56,976 bases of DNA from Bacteroidota bacterium (lineage in GTDB: Bacteria; Bacteroidota; Bacteroidia; Flavobacteriales; Flavobacteriaceae): positions 1-56,976 of the forward strand of contig JAJRQR010000191.1 of the NCBI GenBank assembly GCA_024280145.1. The letters run 5' to 3'. Numbering within the stretch: the stretch's first letter is position 1; the number at the start of each line of letters is the position of its first letter. Below are positions 1 to 8,856 of the stretch, piece by piece. A program made the position numbers and the translations under genes. The notes under the pieces were generated by a model. That model saw only the letters and a list, made by a program, of their open reading frames with translations, made no database searches and was not told where the DNA came from.

Positions 1-740
1 CCAGCATTATCTACATCATCCTCGGGTTTTACAATTATTTGCGGAAAGGTAGAACGGTTGTTATCGCCAAAAATCTTTCTTGCCATATTCACTGGAATAT
101 AAACAGTAGTATCTTTAGAGCCTCCAAAAATTCCAGACCCTTCTTTTTTAAGAACACCAATTACCACAAATTTTCTTCCGTAAAGGCGTACTTTTTTGCC
201 TAAAGGAGTTGTTGACGGAAATAAAATATTAGAAATTTCATCCCCTAAAATTATAACTGGAGTTCCACTATTGGACTCAGATTCATTAAAAAAACGACCT
301 TCTGCAATCTGAAGTGATTCAATATCATAATACTCGTAAGATATAGCACCAATTTCAATGTTTGAAACCGAGTTTTCTTCAAACTTAATCGCTGTTGACG
401 GAACATTTAGGGCAAATGATACCGCTTCTGTATCGGGCATATACCTTTTTAAGTATTGGTATTCTTCATAACTTACATCTGGAAATTGTCGGCGTTTCCA
501 CCGAGGAATATCCGTAGGCCCAAATGAAAAACGCATAATAATTGTAGTACTATTATCAAGTGAACTTAAATTGTCATCTATTTCTTTTTTAAGAGAATCT
601 ACCGCAGCAAGAACAGCGATAATCGAAAAAATACCAATCGTAACTCCCAATAAAGACAAGAAAGTTCGCAGCTTATTATTTTTAAGTGCGTTGATGGCAA
701 AATTGAAACTCTCTTTTAATACGCGAAGGTATATTAACAT
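1..740 (-). CDS. ABC transporter permease, MacB/FtsX type (partial, 3' end outside window)
   Basis: About 246 codons are visible, read from an ATG at 740 down to the window edge. The protein starts MLIYLRVLKESFNFA, followed by the classic MacB/FtsX entry (ALKNNKLRTFLSLLGVTIG, residues about 17-36) and a first transmembrane helix up to about residue 46. A long periplasmic MacB-type core domain follows and is cut at the window edge before the three C-terminal helices. Such permeases work with an ATPase and usually a membrane-fusion protein in export or mechanotransmission. Neither partner is visible here, so the substrate is unknown. It is transcribed away from purH, with about 195 bases between the two starts. 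Confidence 0.85.
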   Translation of the reverse strand, partial: MLIYLRVLKESFNFAINALKNNKLRTFLSLLGVTIGIFSIIAVLAAVDSLKKEIDDNLSSLDNSTTIIMRFSFGPTDIPRWKRRQFPDVSYEEYQYLKRYMPDTEAVSFALNVPSTAIKFEENSVSNIEIGAISYEYYDIESLQIAEGRFFNESESNSGTPVIILGDEISNILFPSTTPLGKKVRLYGRKFVVIGVLKKEGSGIFGGSKDTTVYIPVNMARKIFGDNNRSTFPQIIVKPEDDVDNA

Positions 741-887
741 CTTTTAAAATTATTAAAATCCCTTTAAACAGGAAGTGTTTCTATGCTTTTTTATTAAAAT
801 ATTCACACAAATATTTCTATCAAAAAAGTTTTACTAAAGTAAGACGTCTTCTACTAACTTATGTTACAAATTTAATAGGCAATTATG

Positions 888-895
888 TACTTTTG
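888..895 (+). promoter_or_regulatory. Bacteroidetes-type -7 box upstream of purH
   Basis: TACTTTTG fits the TAnnTTTG -7 consensus of the Bacteroidetes primary sigma factor. It lies 40 bases before the ATG at 936 and downstream of an upstream in-frame ATG at 885, which argues that 936 is the real purH start. No clear -33 TTTG is seen. Confidence 0.5.
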
Positions 896-935
896 CAAAT
901 GTCTGTTAATTAGACCAAAAAATCCAAACTTTTCC

Positions 936-2465
936 ATGAGTACAAAAAAAATCACTTCGGCATTAATTTCTGTTTTCCATAAAGATGGCTTAGAACCCAT
1001 TGTAAAAAAACTAAATGAACTAGACGTAAAAATCTACTCAACAGGTGGAACTCAGCAATTTATAAACGACTTAGGGATTGATGTAATTCCTGTGGAAGAA
1101 GTAACGGATTACCCTTCTATTTTAGGTGGAAGAGTAAAAACACTACATCCAAAAGTGTTTGGCGGAATTTTAAATCGTCAACATAATGAAGGAGATGTTA
1201 CTGAAATGAAGGAGTATAATATTCCTCAATTAGATGTGGTAATTGTAGATTTATACCCATTTGAAAAGACGGTTTCTTCGGGGGCTTCAGAAGCCGATAT
1301 AATCGAAAAAATTGATATTGGTGGAATTTCATTAATCAGAGCCGCAGCAAAAAATTATACAGACACGATTTGTGTTTCTTCAATGGAAGATTATCAGGAA
1401 TTTTTAGACATTATTTCAGAAAACAATGGCGAAATTTCTTTAACAGACAGAAAACATTTCGCAGCAAAAGCATTTAATGTTTCATCACATTATGATTCAG
1501 CTATTTTTAATTATTTTAATCAAGATCACAGTATATCATCATTAAAAATTAGCGAACAAAACGGAAAAGTGTTGCGTTATGGTGAAAACCCACATCAAAA
1601 AGGATTTTTCTTTGGTGATTTTGAAGCTATATTTGATAAACTTCACGGAAAAGAATTAAGTTATAACAATCTTTTAGATGTTGATGCAGCAGTAAATTTA
1701 ATGGCAGAATTTAATGACGAAGCACCTACATTTGCTATTTTAAAACATAATAATGCTTGCGGAATCGCACAGCGCGATACTGTTTTAGAGGCTTATAATG
1801 ATGCTTTAGCAGGTGATCCAGTTTCAGCTTTTGGCGGAATTTTGATTAGCAATGTGGAGATTGATGAGGCTGTTTCAGAAGAAATACACAAATTATTTTG
1901 TGAAGTGGTCATTGCTCCTTCCTATTCTGAAAAAGCTTTGGAAATATTAAAAAGAAAAAAGAACAGAATAATTCTTGTTCAAAAAGAAATAAAAATGCCT
2001 GAAACTACCGTTCGAACTTGTTTAAACGGTGTTTTGGTTCAGGATAAAGACATGAAAACAGACCGTCTTGAAAATTTAACACACGTAACTGACAATAAAC
2101 CAAATTCTACCGAGTTAAATGATTTAATATTTGCTTCTAAAATTTGTAAGAACACCAAATCCAACACCATTGTTTTAGTAAAAGGAAAGCAATTATGTGC
2201 AAGTGGAACTGGGCAAACCTCAAGAGTTGATGCGCTTAACCAAGCAATTGTTAAGGCAAACGCTTTTAATTTCAATTTAGATGGAGCGGTAATGGCAAGT
2301 GATGCTTTTTTTCCGTTTCCTGATTGTGTAGAAATTGCAGATAATGCTGGAATAACCGCTGTAATTCAGCCAGGAGGATCTATTAAAGACGGATTGAGTA
2401 TTGATTATTGCAATGCTAATTCTATGGCAATGGTATTTAGCGGAATACGTCATTTTAAGCATTAA
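936..2465 (+). CDS. purH: bifunctional AICAR formyltransferase / IMP cyclohydrolase
   Basis: This enzyme catalyses the last two steps of de novo purine synthesis in the cytosol: AICAR to FAICAR (with 10-formyl-THF), then ring closure to IMP. The 509-residue product has the usual length. The N-terminal IMP cyclohydrolase domain (about 1-200) opens MSTKKITSALISVFHKDGLE and contains DLYPFEKTV and IEKIDIGGISLIRAAAKN. The C-terminal transformylase domain has LRYGENPHQKG, the Lys-His-Asn-Asn catalytic segment KHNNACG, and GDPVSAFGGI. The ATG at 936 is preferred over the in-frame ATG at 885, because the extra 17 residues do not look like PurH and the 885 codon lies against the -7 box. It appears to be a single transcription unit ahead of the mre operon. 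Confidence 0.96.
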   Translation: MSTKKITSALISVFHKDGLEPIVKKLNELDVKIYSTGGTQQFINDLGIDVIPVEEVTDYPSILGGRVKTLHPKVFGGILNRQHNEGDVTEMKEYNIPQLDVVIVDLYPFEKTVSSGASEADIIEKIDIGGISLIRAAAKNYTDTICVSSMEDYQEFLDIISENNGEISLTDRKHFAAKAFNVSSHYDSAIFNYFNQDHSISSLKISEQNGKVLRYGENPHQKGFFFGDFEAIFDKLHGKELSYNNLLDVDAAVNLMAEFNDEAPTFAILKHNNACGIAQRDTVLEAYNDALAGDPVSAFGGILISNVEIDEAVSEEIHKLFCEVVIAPSYSEKALEILKRKKNRIILVQKEIKMPETTVRTCLNGVLVQDKDMKTDRLENLTHVTDNKPNSTELNDLIFASKICKNTKSNTIVLVKGKQLCASGTGQTSRVDALNQAIVKANAFNFNLDGAVMASDAFFPFPDCVEIADNAGITAVIQPGGSIKDGLSIDYCNANSMAMVFSGIRHFKH

Positions 2466-2472
2466 TTTTCAT

Positions 2473-2480
2473 TACATTTG
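2473..2480 (+). promoter_or_regulatory. -7 box of the mreBCD-mrdA-rodA operon
   Basis: TACATTTG matches TAnnTTTG exactly and sits 40 bases before the mreB ATG, right after the purH stop. A -33 TTG is not obvious. It would drive the whole shape operon. Confidence 0.5.
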
Positions 2481-2519
2481 TAAAGCACACGTTTAACTTT
2501 AAATACAGTATAATAAAAT

Positions 2520-3548
2520 ATGGGATTTTTCGACTTCTTAACTGAAGAAATAGCAATAGATTTAGGAACAGCAAACACGTTAATAATTCATAATGATAAG
2601 GTGGTTGTAGATGCACCTTCTATTGTTGCGAGAGATAGGACGACTAAAAAAATAATTGCAGTTGGAACCGAAGCAAATTTAATGCAAGGAAAAACTCACG
2701 AAAACATTGTAACGGTAAGACCTTTAAAGGATGGTGTGATTGCAGATTTTGATGCAAGTGAACAAATGATAAACATGTTCATTAAAGATATTCCTGCGCT
2801 TAAAAAGAAATGGATTACTCCTTCTTTAAGAATGGTTATTTGTATTCCGAGCGGAATTACTGCCGTTGAAATGCGTGCTGTAAAAGAAAGTGCTGAACGT
2901 GTAAACGGAAAGGAAGTGTACTTAATTCATGAACCAATGGCTGCAGCAATTGGTATTGGAGTAGATATTATGCAGCCAAAAGGAAATATGATTGTTGATA
3001 TTGGAGGTGGTACTACCGAAATTGCTGTAATTGCATTAGGTGGTATTGTTTGCGACAGATCTGTAAAAATTGCAGGCGACGTATTTACCAATGATATTAT
3101 TTATTATATGCGAACGCAACACAACTTATATGTTGGTGAACGTACTGCTGAAAACATTAAAATTACTATTGGAGCTGCAACCGAAGATTTAGAATTACCT
3201 CCAGAAGATTTAGCGGTTCAAGGTCGTGATTTACTAACCGGTAAACCAAAACAAGTACAAACTTCCTACAGAGAAATTGCCAAAGCATTGGACAAGTCTA
3301 TACTTCGAATCGAAGATGCTGTAATGGAAACTTTATCTAGAACTCCACCAGAATTAGCCGCAGATATTTATAACACCGGAATTTATTTAGCAGGAGGAGG
3401 ATCTATGCTTCGCGGATTGGACAAACGATTATCACAAAAAACAGATCTTCCTGTTTATATTGCCGAAGACCCTTTACGTGCGGTTGTAAGAGGAACTGGA
3501 ATTTGTCTAAAAAACTTAAGCAAATTTAAAAGTGTCTTAATTAAATAG
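2520..3548 (+). CDS. mreB: rod shape-determining protein MreB
   Basis: MreB is a bacterial actin homologue that polymerises under the inner membrane and organises the elongasome. The 342-residue product is full length. Nucleotide-binding motifs are in order: phosphate-1 IDLGTANTLI (residues about 13-22), phosphate-2 DIGGGTTEIAVIALGG (about 160-176) and the adenosine loop GGGSMLRGLDKRL (about 298-310). The N-terminal MGFFDFLTEEIAIDLG is typical of the Flavobacteriaceae form. It is the first gene of a tightly spaced operon with mreC, mreD, mrdA and rodA. Confidence 0.97.
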   Translation: MGFFDFLTEEIAIDLGTANTLIIHNDKVVVDAPSIVARDRTTKKIIAVGTEANLMQGKTHENIVTVRPLKDGVIADFDASEQMINMFIKDIPALKKKWITPSLRMVICIPSGITAVEMRAVKESAERVNGKEVYLIHEPMAAAIGIGVDIMQPKGNMIVDIGGGTTEIAVIALGGIVCDRSVKIAGDVFTNDIIYYMRTQHNLYVGERTAENIKITIGAATEDLELPPEDLAVQGRDLLTGKPKQVQTSYREIAKALDKSILRIEDAVMETLSRTPPELAADIYNTGIYLAGGGSMLRGLDKRLSQKTDLPVYIAEDPLRAVVRGTGICLKNLSKFKSVLIK

Positions 3549-3576
3549 TCTTTCATACAATAAAATATTCGCTTTT

Positions 3577-4404
3577 ATGCAGCAAATTCTATTTTTCTTT
3601 ATCCGAAATAAAAATTTTCTGTTATTTATTTTATTATTTTCAATTTCTGTTTTTCTTACAATTCAATCGCATTCCTATCACAAAAATAAATTTGTAAATT
3701 CATCCAATTATATTACAGGAAGCATTTATTCTTTAAAAAATGACATCACTGGTTATTTCAATTTAAGGAAAGAAAATAAATTGTTGGTTGAAGAAAATGT
3801 TCGTTTACGTAAACACCTAGAAGCCTACAAAGAGATTGCATTTTCTCAAAATGTCGATACTAGTTCATTAAATTATAAATACAAATTTGTTTCGGCGAAA
3901 GTGATTAACAATTCATTTTCTAGAACTAAAAACAAACTCACTTTAAACAAAGGAAGTCGAGACAGTTTACAGTTAGATATGGGTGTAATTACGTCCAAAG
4001 GTGTTGTTGGAATAATCGACAATGTTTCAAATAAATATTCAACAGTACAGTCAATTTTAAACACCAACAGCCAAGTAAATGCGAAATTAAAAAACTCAAA
4101 ACATTTTGGTTCTTTAGTTTGGAATACGGAAGACCCAAATACGGTTCAATTAATAGACATTCCAAGATTGACACCAGTAAGTATTGGCGATACCATAATT
4201 ACCGGTGGGAAATCTACTATTTTTCCTGAAGGAATTTTAATAGGAACTGTACTTGATTTTTCACAAACAGAAGATAAAAATTCATTGCTATTAAATATTC
4301 AATTATTTAATGATATGACTAATTTAGAACACGTCTTTATTATAAAAAACAATGATGCTCTCGAAATAAAAAACCTTGAAAATAGTATAGAAAATGTTGA
4401 ATAA
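3577..4404 (+). CDS. mreC: rod shape-determining protein MreC
   Basis: MreC is a bitopic elongasome protein linking MreB and MreD to PBP2 in the periplasm. The 275-residue product has one N-terminal transmembrane helix (about 13-30), a coiled-coil dimerisation stretch rich in Lys/Glu/Leu (about 55-85, around KENKLLVEENVRLRKHLE) and the two-lobed beta domain with the family motif GVITSKGVVGIIDNVS. The 3' end overlaps mreD by 11 bases, which fits translational coupling. Confidence 0.93.
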   Translation: MQQILFFFIRNKNFLLFILLFSISVFLTIQSHSYHKNKFVNSSNYITGSIYSLKNDITGYFNLRKENKLLVEENVRLRKHLEAYKEIAFSQNVDTSSLNYKYKFVSAKVINNSFSRTKNKLTLNKGSRDSLQLDMGVITSKGVVGIIDNVSNKYSTVQSILNTNSQVNAKLKNSKHFGSLVWNTEDPNTVQLIDIPRLTPVSIGDTIITGGKSTIFPEGILIGTVLDFSQTEDKNSLLLNIQLFNDMTNLEHVFIIKNNDALEIKNLENSIENVE

Positions 4405-4903
4405 TATTGTTATTCTTAATGTTGTTCGGTTTATAGTTTTGGTACTAACACAAGTATTATTGCTAAATCACGTAGATTTTTTAGGGTATATCAATACGTA
4501 TATTTACATTCTTTTTATTATTGTCTATCCTATTACTGGAAACAAAAGTTTACTTATATTTATTAGTTTTCTTTTAGGGTTAACGTTAGATTTTTTCAGT
4601 GATACAGGAGGAATACACGCTGCCGCTTCCGTTTTAATTGCTTATTTAAGACCCGCTATCTTAAAATATTCCTTCGGTATTAGTTACGAATACAACACCT
4701 TAAAAGTTAGTAATGCTGAATTTGGACAACGAATACTATATGTTGTTTCTATGGTTTTTATTCATCATTTAGTTTTATTTTCATTAGAAATATTTAACGT
4801 AAATCACATACTTTTAATATTAAAATCTACGTTATTTTCAGGTAGCTTTAGTACCATTTTAATCCTAAGTGCAATTACCATTTTTAGTAAAAAACCCAAG
4901 TGA
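4394..4903 (+). CDS. mreD: rod shape-determining protein MreD
   Basis: The 169-residue, very hydrophobic protein has about five predicted membrane helices, which is the right size and position for MreD, the integral-membrane elongasome component. Motifs include a GLTLDFFSDTGGIHAAASVL segment (about 61-80), typical of the Bacteroidetes form. It overlaps mreC by 11 bases. Its TGA overlaps the GTG start of mrdA by 4 bases. Confidence 0.9.
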   Translation: MLNNIVILNVVRFIVLVLTQVLLLNHVDFLGYINTYIYILFIIVYPITGNKSLLIFISFLLGLTLDFFSDTGGIHAAASVLIAYLRPAILKYSFGISYEYNTLKVSNAEFGQRILYVVSMVFIHHLVLFSLEIFNVNHILLILKSTLFSGSFSTILILSAITIFSKKPK

Positions 4904-6776
4904 GAAAATATTTACTTTTACTTATTGTTTTAATCTTCGGAGTCGTTATTATATCTAGATTATTCTATCTTCAGGTATATGACACTTCTGCGCAAATTTC
5001 TTCTGATAACAATGCAATTAAAAAGAAATTCGATTTTCCACAAAGAGGATTTATTTTTGATAGAAACGGAAAACTTTTAGTTTCTAATCAGCCTTCCTAT
5101 GATGTGATGGTAATTCCTAAAAACGTAAAGGAAATGGGTTGTGATACCAAATTAGAGTTTTGCGATTATTAAAAATAACGGAAGAGGAATTTGATAACAT
5201 CTTAGCAAAAGCTCGTATATATTCACCAAGATTACCCTCTGTTGTCATTCCTCAATTTACTAAAGATGAATACGCTTATCTTTCTGAAAAAATGTGGAAA
5301 TATGAAGGGTTTTATATTCAAAAAAGAGCCTTAAGAGATTACCAAGTTCATAATTCTGCAAATGTATTTGGTTATATTGCCGAAGTAAACAAAAAGATTA
5401 TTAAAAAAAATCCCTATTACCAAATGGGAGATTTAATTGGTAAAGCAGGAGTTGAGCAGGAATACGAAGAAATTTTGCGAGGTACTAAAGGGGTTAAATA
5501 CCTTCAAATGGATCGTTTTAACAGAGCAATCGGATCATTTAAAGAAGGAATTTATGACACTTTACCTATTAATGGAAAAGATATCACACTTACTATTGAC
5601 GCAGTTCTACAAGAATATGGTGAAAAATTATTAGTAAATAAACGTGGTGGTATTGTTGCTATTGAACCTTCAACTGGCGAAATATTAGCTTTAATTACAG
5701 CACCTAATTACGATCCAAAATTATTGGTAGGAAGAGAACGATCTAAAAATTACACAAAACTTTATTACGACACGATATCAAGACCTTTATTCGATAGAGT
5801 GTTACAAGGTGAATATCCTCCGGGCTCTCCTTTTAAAACATTAACGGGATTAATAAGTTTACAAGAAGGAGTAATTGACATTAATGAAACCGTAGTTTGT
5901 AATGGAAATTATCATTATGGGGGAAGCAAACCTCTTGGTTGTCACCATAGCAGACCACCTTTATCGATGGTTGGCGCCATCGCAAAATCATGTAATAGTT
6001 ATTTTGCTACTGTTTACCGTCGTAGTATTGAAAAATTCCCAACACCACAAGAAGGAATGGATAATTGGAAACGTCATTTAGAAAGTTTTGGCTTAGGAAA
6101 TTATATGGGGTATGATTTACCGCCAGGAAAAAAAGGATTAATCCCATCAGCAAAATTTTACAACCGTTGGTATAATTACCCAAAACGAAAATGGTATGCA
6201 ACTGCTACCATATCCAATGCTATCGGTCAAGGAGAAGTAATATTAACCCCGATGCAAATGGTGAATTTTACAGCAGCAATTGCTAATAGAGGTTGGTATT
6301 ACAAACCACATATTATTAAAAACATAAGCGAAGTTGATACTATTCCCTCAAAATATACCAAACGGTATAACACAACAATAGATCCAAAACACTTTGAACC
6401 CGTAGTTGAAGGAATGCACCAAGTTTATACTGAAGGGACTGCTGTTTGGCTTCAGATACCAGGAATTGATATTTGTGGAAAAACAGGTACATCAGAAAAC
6501 TACACAAAAATAGATGGGGAGAAAGTTCAACTTACCGATCACTCTATTTTTATAGCTTTTGCGCCAAAAGACAATCCAAAAATTGCCATTGCTGTTATTG
6601 TAGAAAATGGATATTGGGGCTCGCGTTGGGCTGGTAGGATTGCAGGTTTGATGATTGAAAAATACTTAAAAGGCGAAATAACAAGAACCGACATGGAAAA
6701 CTATGTCATAAATGGAAGCCTTGAAGAAGAATATGCCAAACCACTTTCAGGAAAACCTTTTAATATTAATTATTAA
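4900..6776 (+). pseudogene. mrdA: penicillin-binding protein 2 (peptidoglycan transpeptidase), interrupted by a one-base frameshift
   Basis: PBP2 is the elongasome transpeptidase partnered with RodA. Frame 1 (GTG at 4900, overlapping mreD) encodes the membrane anchor and the start of the dimerisation domain up to TLEFC-like KLEFCDY, then stops at 5170-5172. The rest continues without a break in the frame containing LLKITEEEFDN from about 5163 to the stop at 6776. That part keeps the active-site Ser-X-X-Lys (SPFK, Ser codon at 5826), the SxN motif (SCN) and KTG (6480-6488). Total length of 1877 nt is exactly one base short of a 625-residue protein, the normal size. Inserting one base around 5163-5168 restores FCDLLKI or FCRLLKI. 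This is either a sequencing/assembly error in an essential gene or a genuine mutation. It starts at GTG and its stop overlaps the rodA start by one base. Confidence 0.88.
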
Positions 6777-8035
6777 TGACAGGAGGCTCTAAAGGTAACG
6801 CAAAATTTGATTGGATAACAATTCTAATTTATATAGCATTAGTTGGTATAGGCTGGATTAATATTTATTCTGCGTCTTATAGTGAAACCGCAACAAGTTT
6901 TTTTGACTTCTCCCAAATTTACACTAAACAACTTATTTGGATAAGCTTAAGTTTGCTATTAATTACTTTTATTTTAGCCGTTGAAGCCAAGTTTTACGAG
7001 CGATTTTCAAGTGTTATTTATATTGTTTCCTTACTCTCTTTATTAGGATTATTTGTGTTAGGTAAAAATGTAAACGGAGCCACCTCTTGGTATTTTTTAG
7101 GCGGATTTAGTATTCAGCCAAGTGAATTTGCTAAAGCCGCAACTGCATTAGCATTGGCAAAATATGTGAGTGATATTCAAACAGATTTAAGGATTTTTAA
7201 CGTTCAAATTAAAGCATTAATATTAATTTTTTTACCAGCTTTAATAATTGTACCTCAGCCAGATCCTGGAAGTGCTTTGGTATATGTTGCGTTGATTTTT
7301 CCTTTGTATAGAGAAGGGTTGCATTATATATATTTATTATTAGGTTTTATTGTAGCTGCTTTGTTTGTTGCTACTTTGGCCTTTGGTATCTCATGGGTTG
7401 CTACAGGTATTATACTAATTACAGCTTTCGTTTATTTAAAAAATAAAAAGAGAAAACCTAGTGTTTTCAGATACGGAATTATTGTCGCTGCTTGTATTGG
7501 GTTTTCTGTTTCGGTAAACTTTATTTTTGAAAACGTATTAGAACAACGGCATCGAGATCGTTTTAATATCGTATTAGGAAAAGAAGTGGACATAAAGGAT
7601 ATTGGTTATAATACCAATCAAAGCGAGATTGCCATTGGTAGTGGAGGTTGGACAGGAAAAGGTTGGCTACAAGGAACCCAAACCAAAGGTAAATTTGTTC
7701 CAGAACAAGACACCGATTATATTTTTAGTACCGTTGGTGAAGAATGGGGATTTATAGGAAGTTTTGGAGTTGTTCTTTTATTGATGGCATTAATCATTCG
7801 ATTATTAGTACTTGCAGAACGACAAAAATCACAATTTAGTAGGGTTTATGGATATAGTGTTGACTCTATTATATTCTTTCACTTTTTTATAAATATTGGA
7901 ATGGTTTCTGGATTACTTCCTACTATCGGAATTCCATTACCATTCTTTAGTTACGGAGGATCTGGGCTTTGGGGTTTTACTATTTTACTTTTTATTTTTA
8001 TTAGATTGGATGCTTCTAATTACATAAATCGTTAA
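6776..8035 (+). CDS. rodA: peptidoglycan polymerase RodA (SEDS family)
   Basis: RodA is the SEDS glycosyltransferase of the elongasome and works with PBP2. The 419-residue product has about ten membrane helices. Family signatures include QPSEFAKAATALALAKY (about 113-129), the PQPDPGSALVY loop (about 157-167) and the C-terminal PFFSYGGSGLWGF (about 383-395). The ATG overlaps the mrdA stop by one base (TAATG), so the genes are translationally coupled. It converges with the endonuclease gene at 8032, their stop codons overlapping in a shared TTAA. Confidence 0.95.
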   Translation: MTGGSKGNAKFDWITILIYIALVGIGWINIYSASYSETATSFFDFSQIYTKQLIWISLSLLLITFILAVEAKFYERFSSVIYIVSLLSLLGLFVLGKNVNGATSWYFLGGFSIQPSEFAKAATALALAKYVSDIQTDLRIFNVQIKALILIFLPALIIVPQPDPGSALVYVALIFPLYREGLHYIYLLLGFIVAALFVATLAFGISWVATGIILITAFVYLKNKKRKPSVFRYGIIVAACIGFSVSVNFIFENVLEQRHRDRFNIVLGKEVDIKDIGYNTNQSEIAIGSGGWTGKGWLQGTQTKGKFVPEQDTDYIFSTVGEEWGFIGSFGVVLLLMALIIRLLVLAERQKSQFSRVYGYSVDSIIFFHFFINIGMVSGLLPTIGIPLPFFSYGGSGLWGFTILLFIFIRLDASNYINR

Positions 8036-8847
8036 TGCTTTTTCCAAGTTTTCAAGCTTATTTCAGATTCTAATTTATCTTCAATTACACTATCTAAATT
8101 TGGAAAAAAATCAATTCCAGTAAGTACTTCTATTTCATCAATAGTAACCACATATTTATAAAACGATAGGTTAGAATCTTGGTTGGGAATTAAAAAAGCA
8201 ATTGCTTTATAGTTTCCATTTGAACTGTCCATAATAATTTTATAATACATTTCTGGAACCGAAACACGCTCATAACCTATGGTCTTTAAATTTTCTTTTA
8301 AAACTCCTCCTGTAACCACATAAACACCATCGTATTCCTTTGCCCATCGTCTAACCTTTTGTTCTAAATTATTCCAGATTCCTTTATTAAAACTGCTATT
8401 TTGTGGGCTAATATTACTGGTTAAAAAAGTTTCATGAAAAGCATTATAATTAAAATTCCTATCCCCTGCTGGGCATAAATGTCCCTTATCGTAACCAGAT
8501 TTTTTATAATTTTTCCAATCTGCAGAATGCGTTTTCACCTTTTTATCTTCCACAAAATAAGGTCTTTTAAAGCTTCCTTTTTTAATTTGATTTTTCTTTA
8601 ACTCGTAAGCAACCCATTCTGCTTGTTCATGGCTTTCGGAATAAGAAAGAGTATAATAATCATGGTTTATGATACTTCCTGTGGTAGAGCTTGGCAGAAA
8701 AGTTGCATCAAATTCGTTTTTAGAAATTGATTCTAGCATATTATCTTTTGGATATTCTTCGTTTTTCTTGTCTAAATAATCATTTGCATAATAGAAGATA
8801 ATAGTAATAATCGTTATAATTATGGTGTAGGTATATTTATTCTTCAT
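8032..8847 (-). CDS. DNA/RNA non-specific endonuclease (NUC1 family), membrane-anchored or secreted
   Basis: The 271-residue protein has an N-terminal hydrophobic anchor or signal (about 5-22), so the enzyme should act outside the cytoplasm. The beta-beta-alpha metal nuclease core contains the catalytic motif in the form DKGHLCPAGDRNF (DRGH in most relatives) at about residues 140-152. Downstream are NISPQNSSFNKGIWNNLE, with the metal-binding Asn, and a C-terminal VVTGGVL strand. Such nucleases degrade extracellular nucleic acid, probably for nutrient recovery. It lies 9 bases downstream of the permease gene at 8857-9966 and is probably co-transcribed with it. Confidence 0.88.
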   Translation of the reverse strand: MKNKYTYTIIITIITIIFYYANDYLDKKNEEYPKDNMLESISKNEFDATFLPSSTTGSIINHDYYTLSYSESHEQAEWVAYELKKNQIKKGSFKRPYFVEDKKVKTHSADWKNYKKSGYDKGHLCPAGDRNFNYNAFHETFLTSNISPQNSSFNKGIWNNLEQKVRRWAKEYDGVYVVTGGVLKENLKTIGYERVSVPEMYYKIIMDSSNGNYKAIAFLIPNQDSNLSFYKYVVTIDEIEVLTGIDFFPNLDSVIEDKLESEISLKTWKKH

Positions 8848-8856
8848 ATTAAACAG

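Noticed and set aside
841-850. 10-bp palindrome AAGACGTCTT upstream of purH
   Set aside because: It is short and occurs once here; no known purine regulator of Bacteroidetes is tied to such a site.
5142-5172. Programmed ribosomal frameshift in mrdA
   Set aside because: No X XXY YYZ slippery heptamer or stimulatory hairpin is visible at the junction; an indel is simpler.
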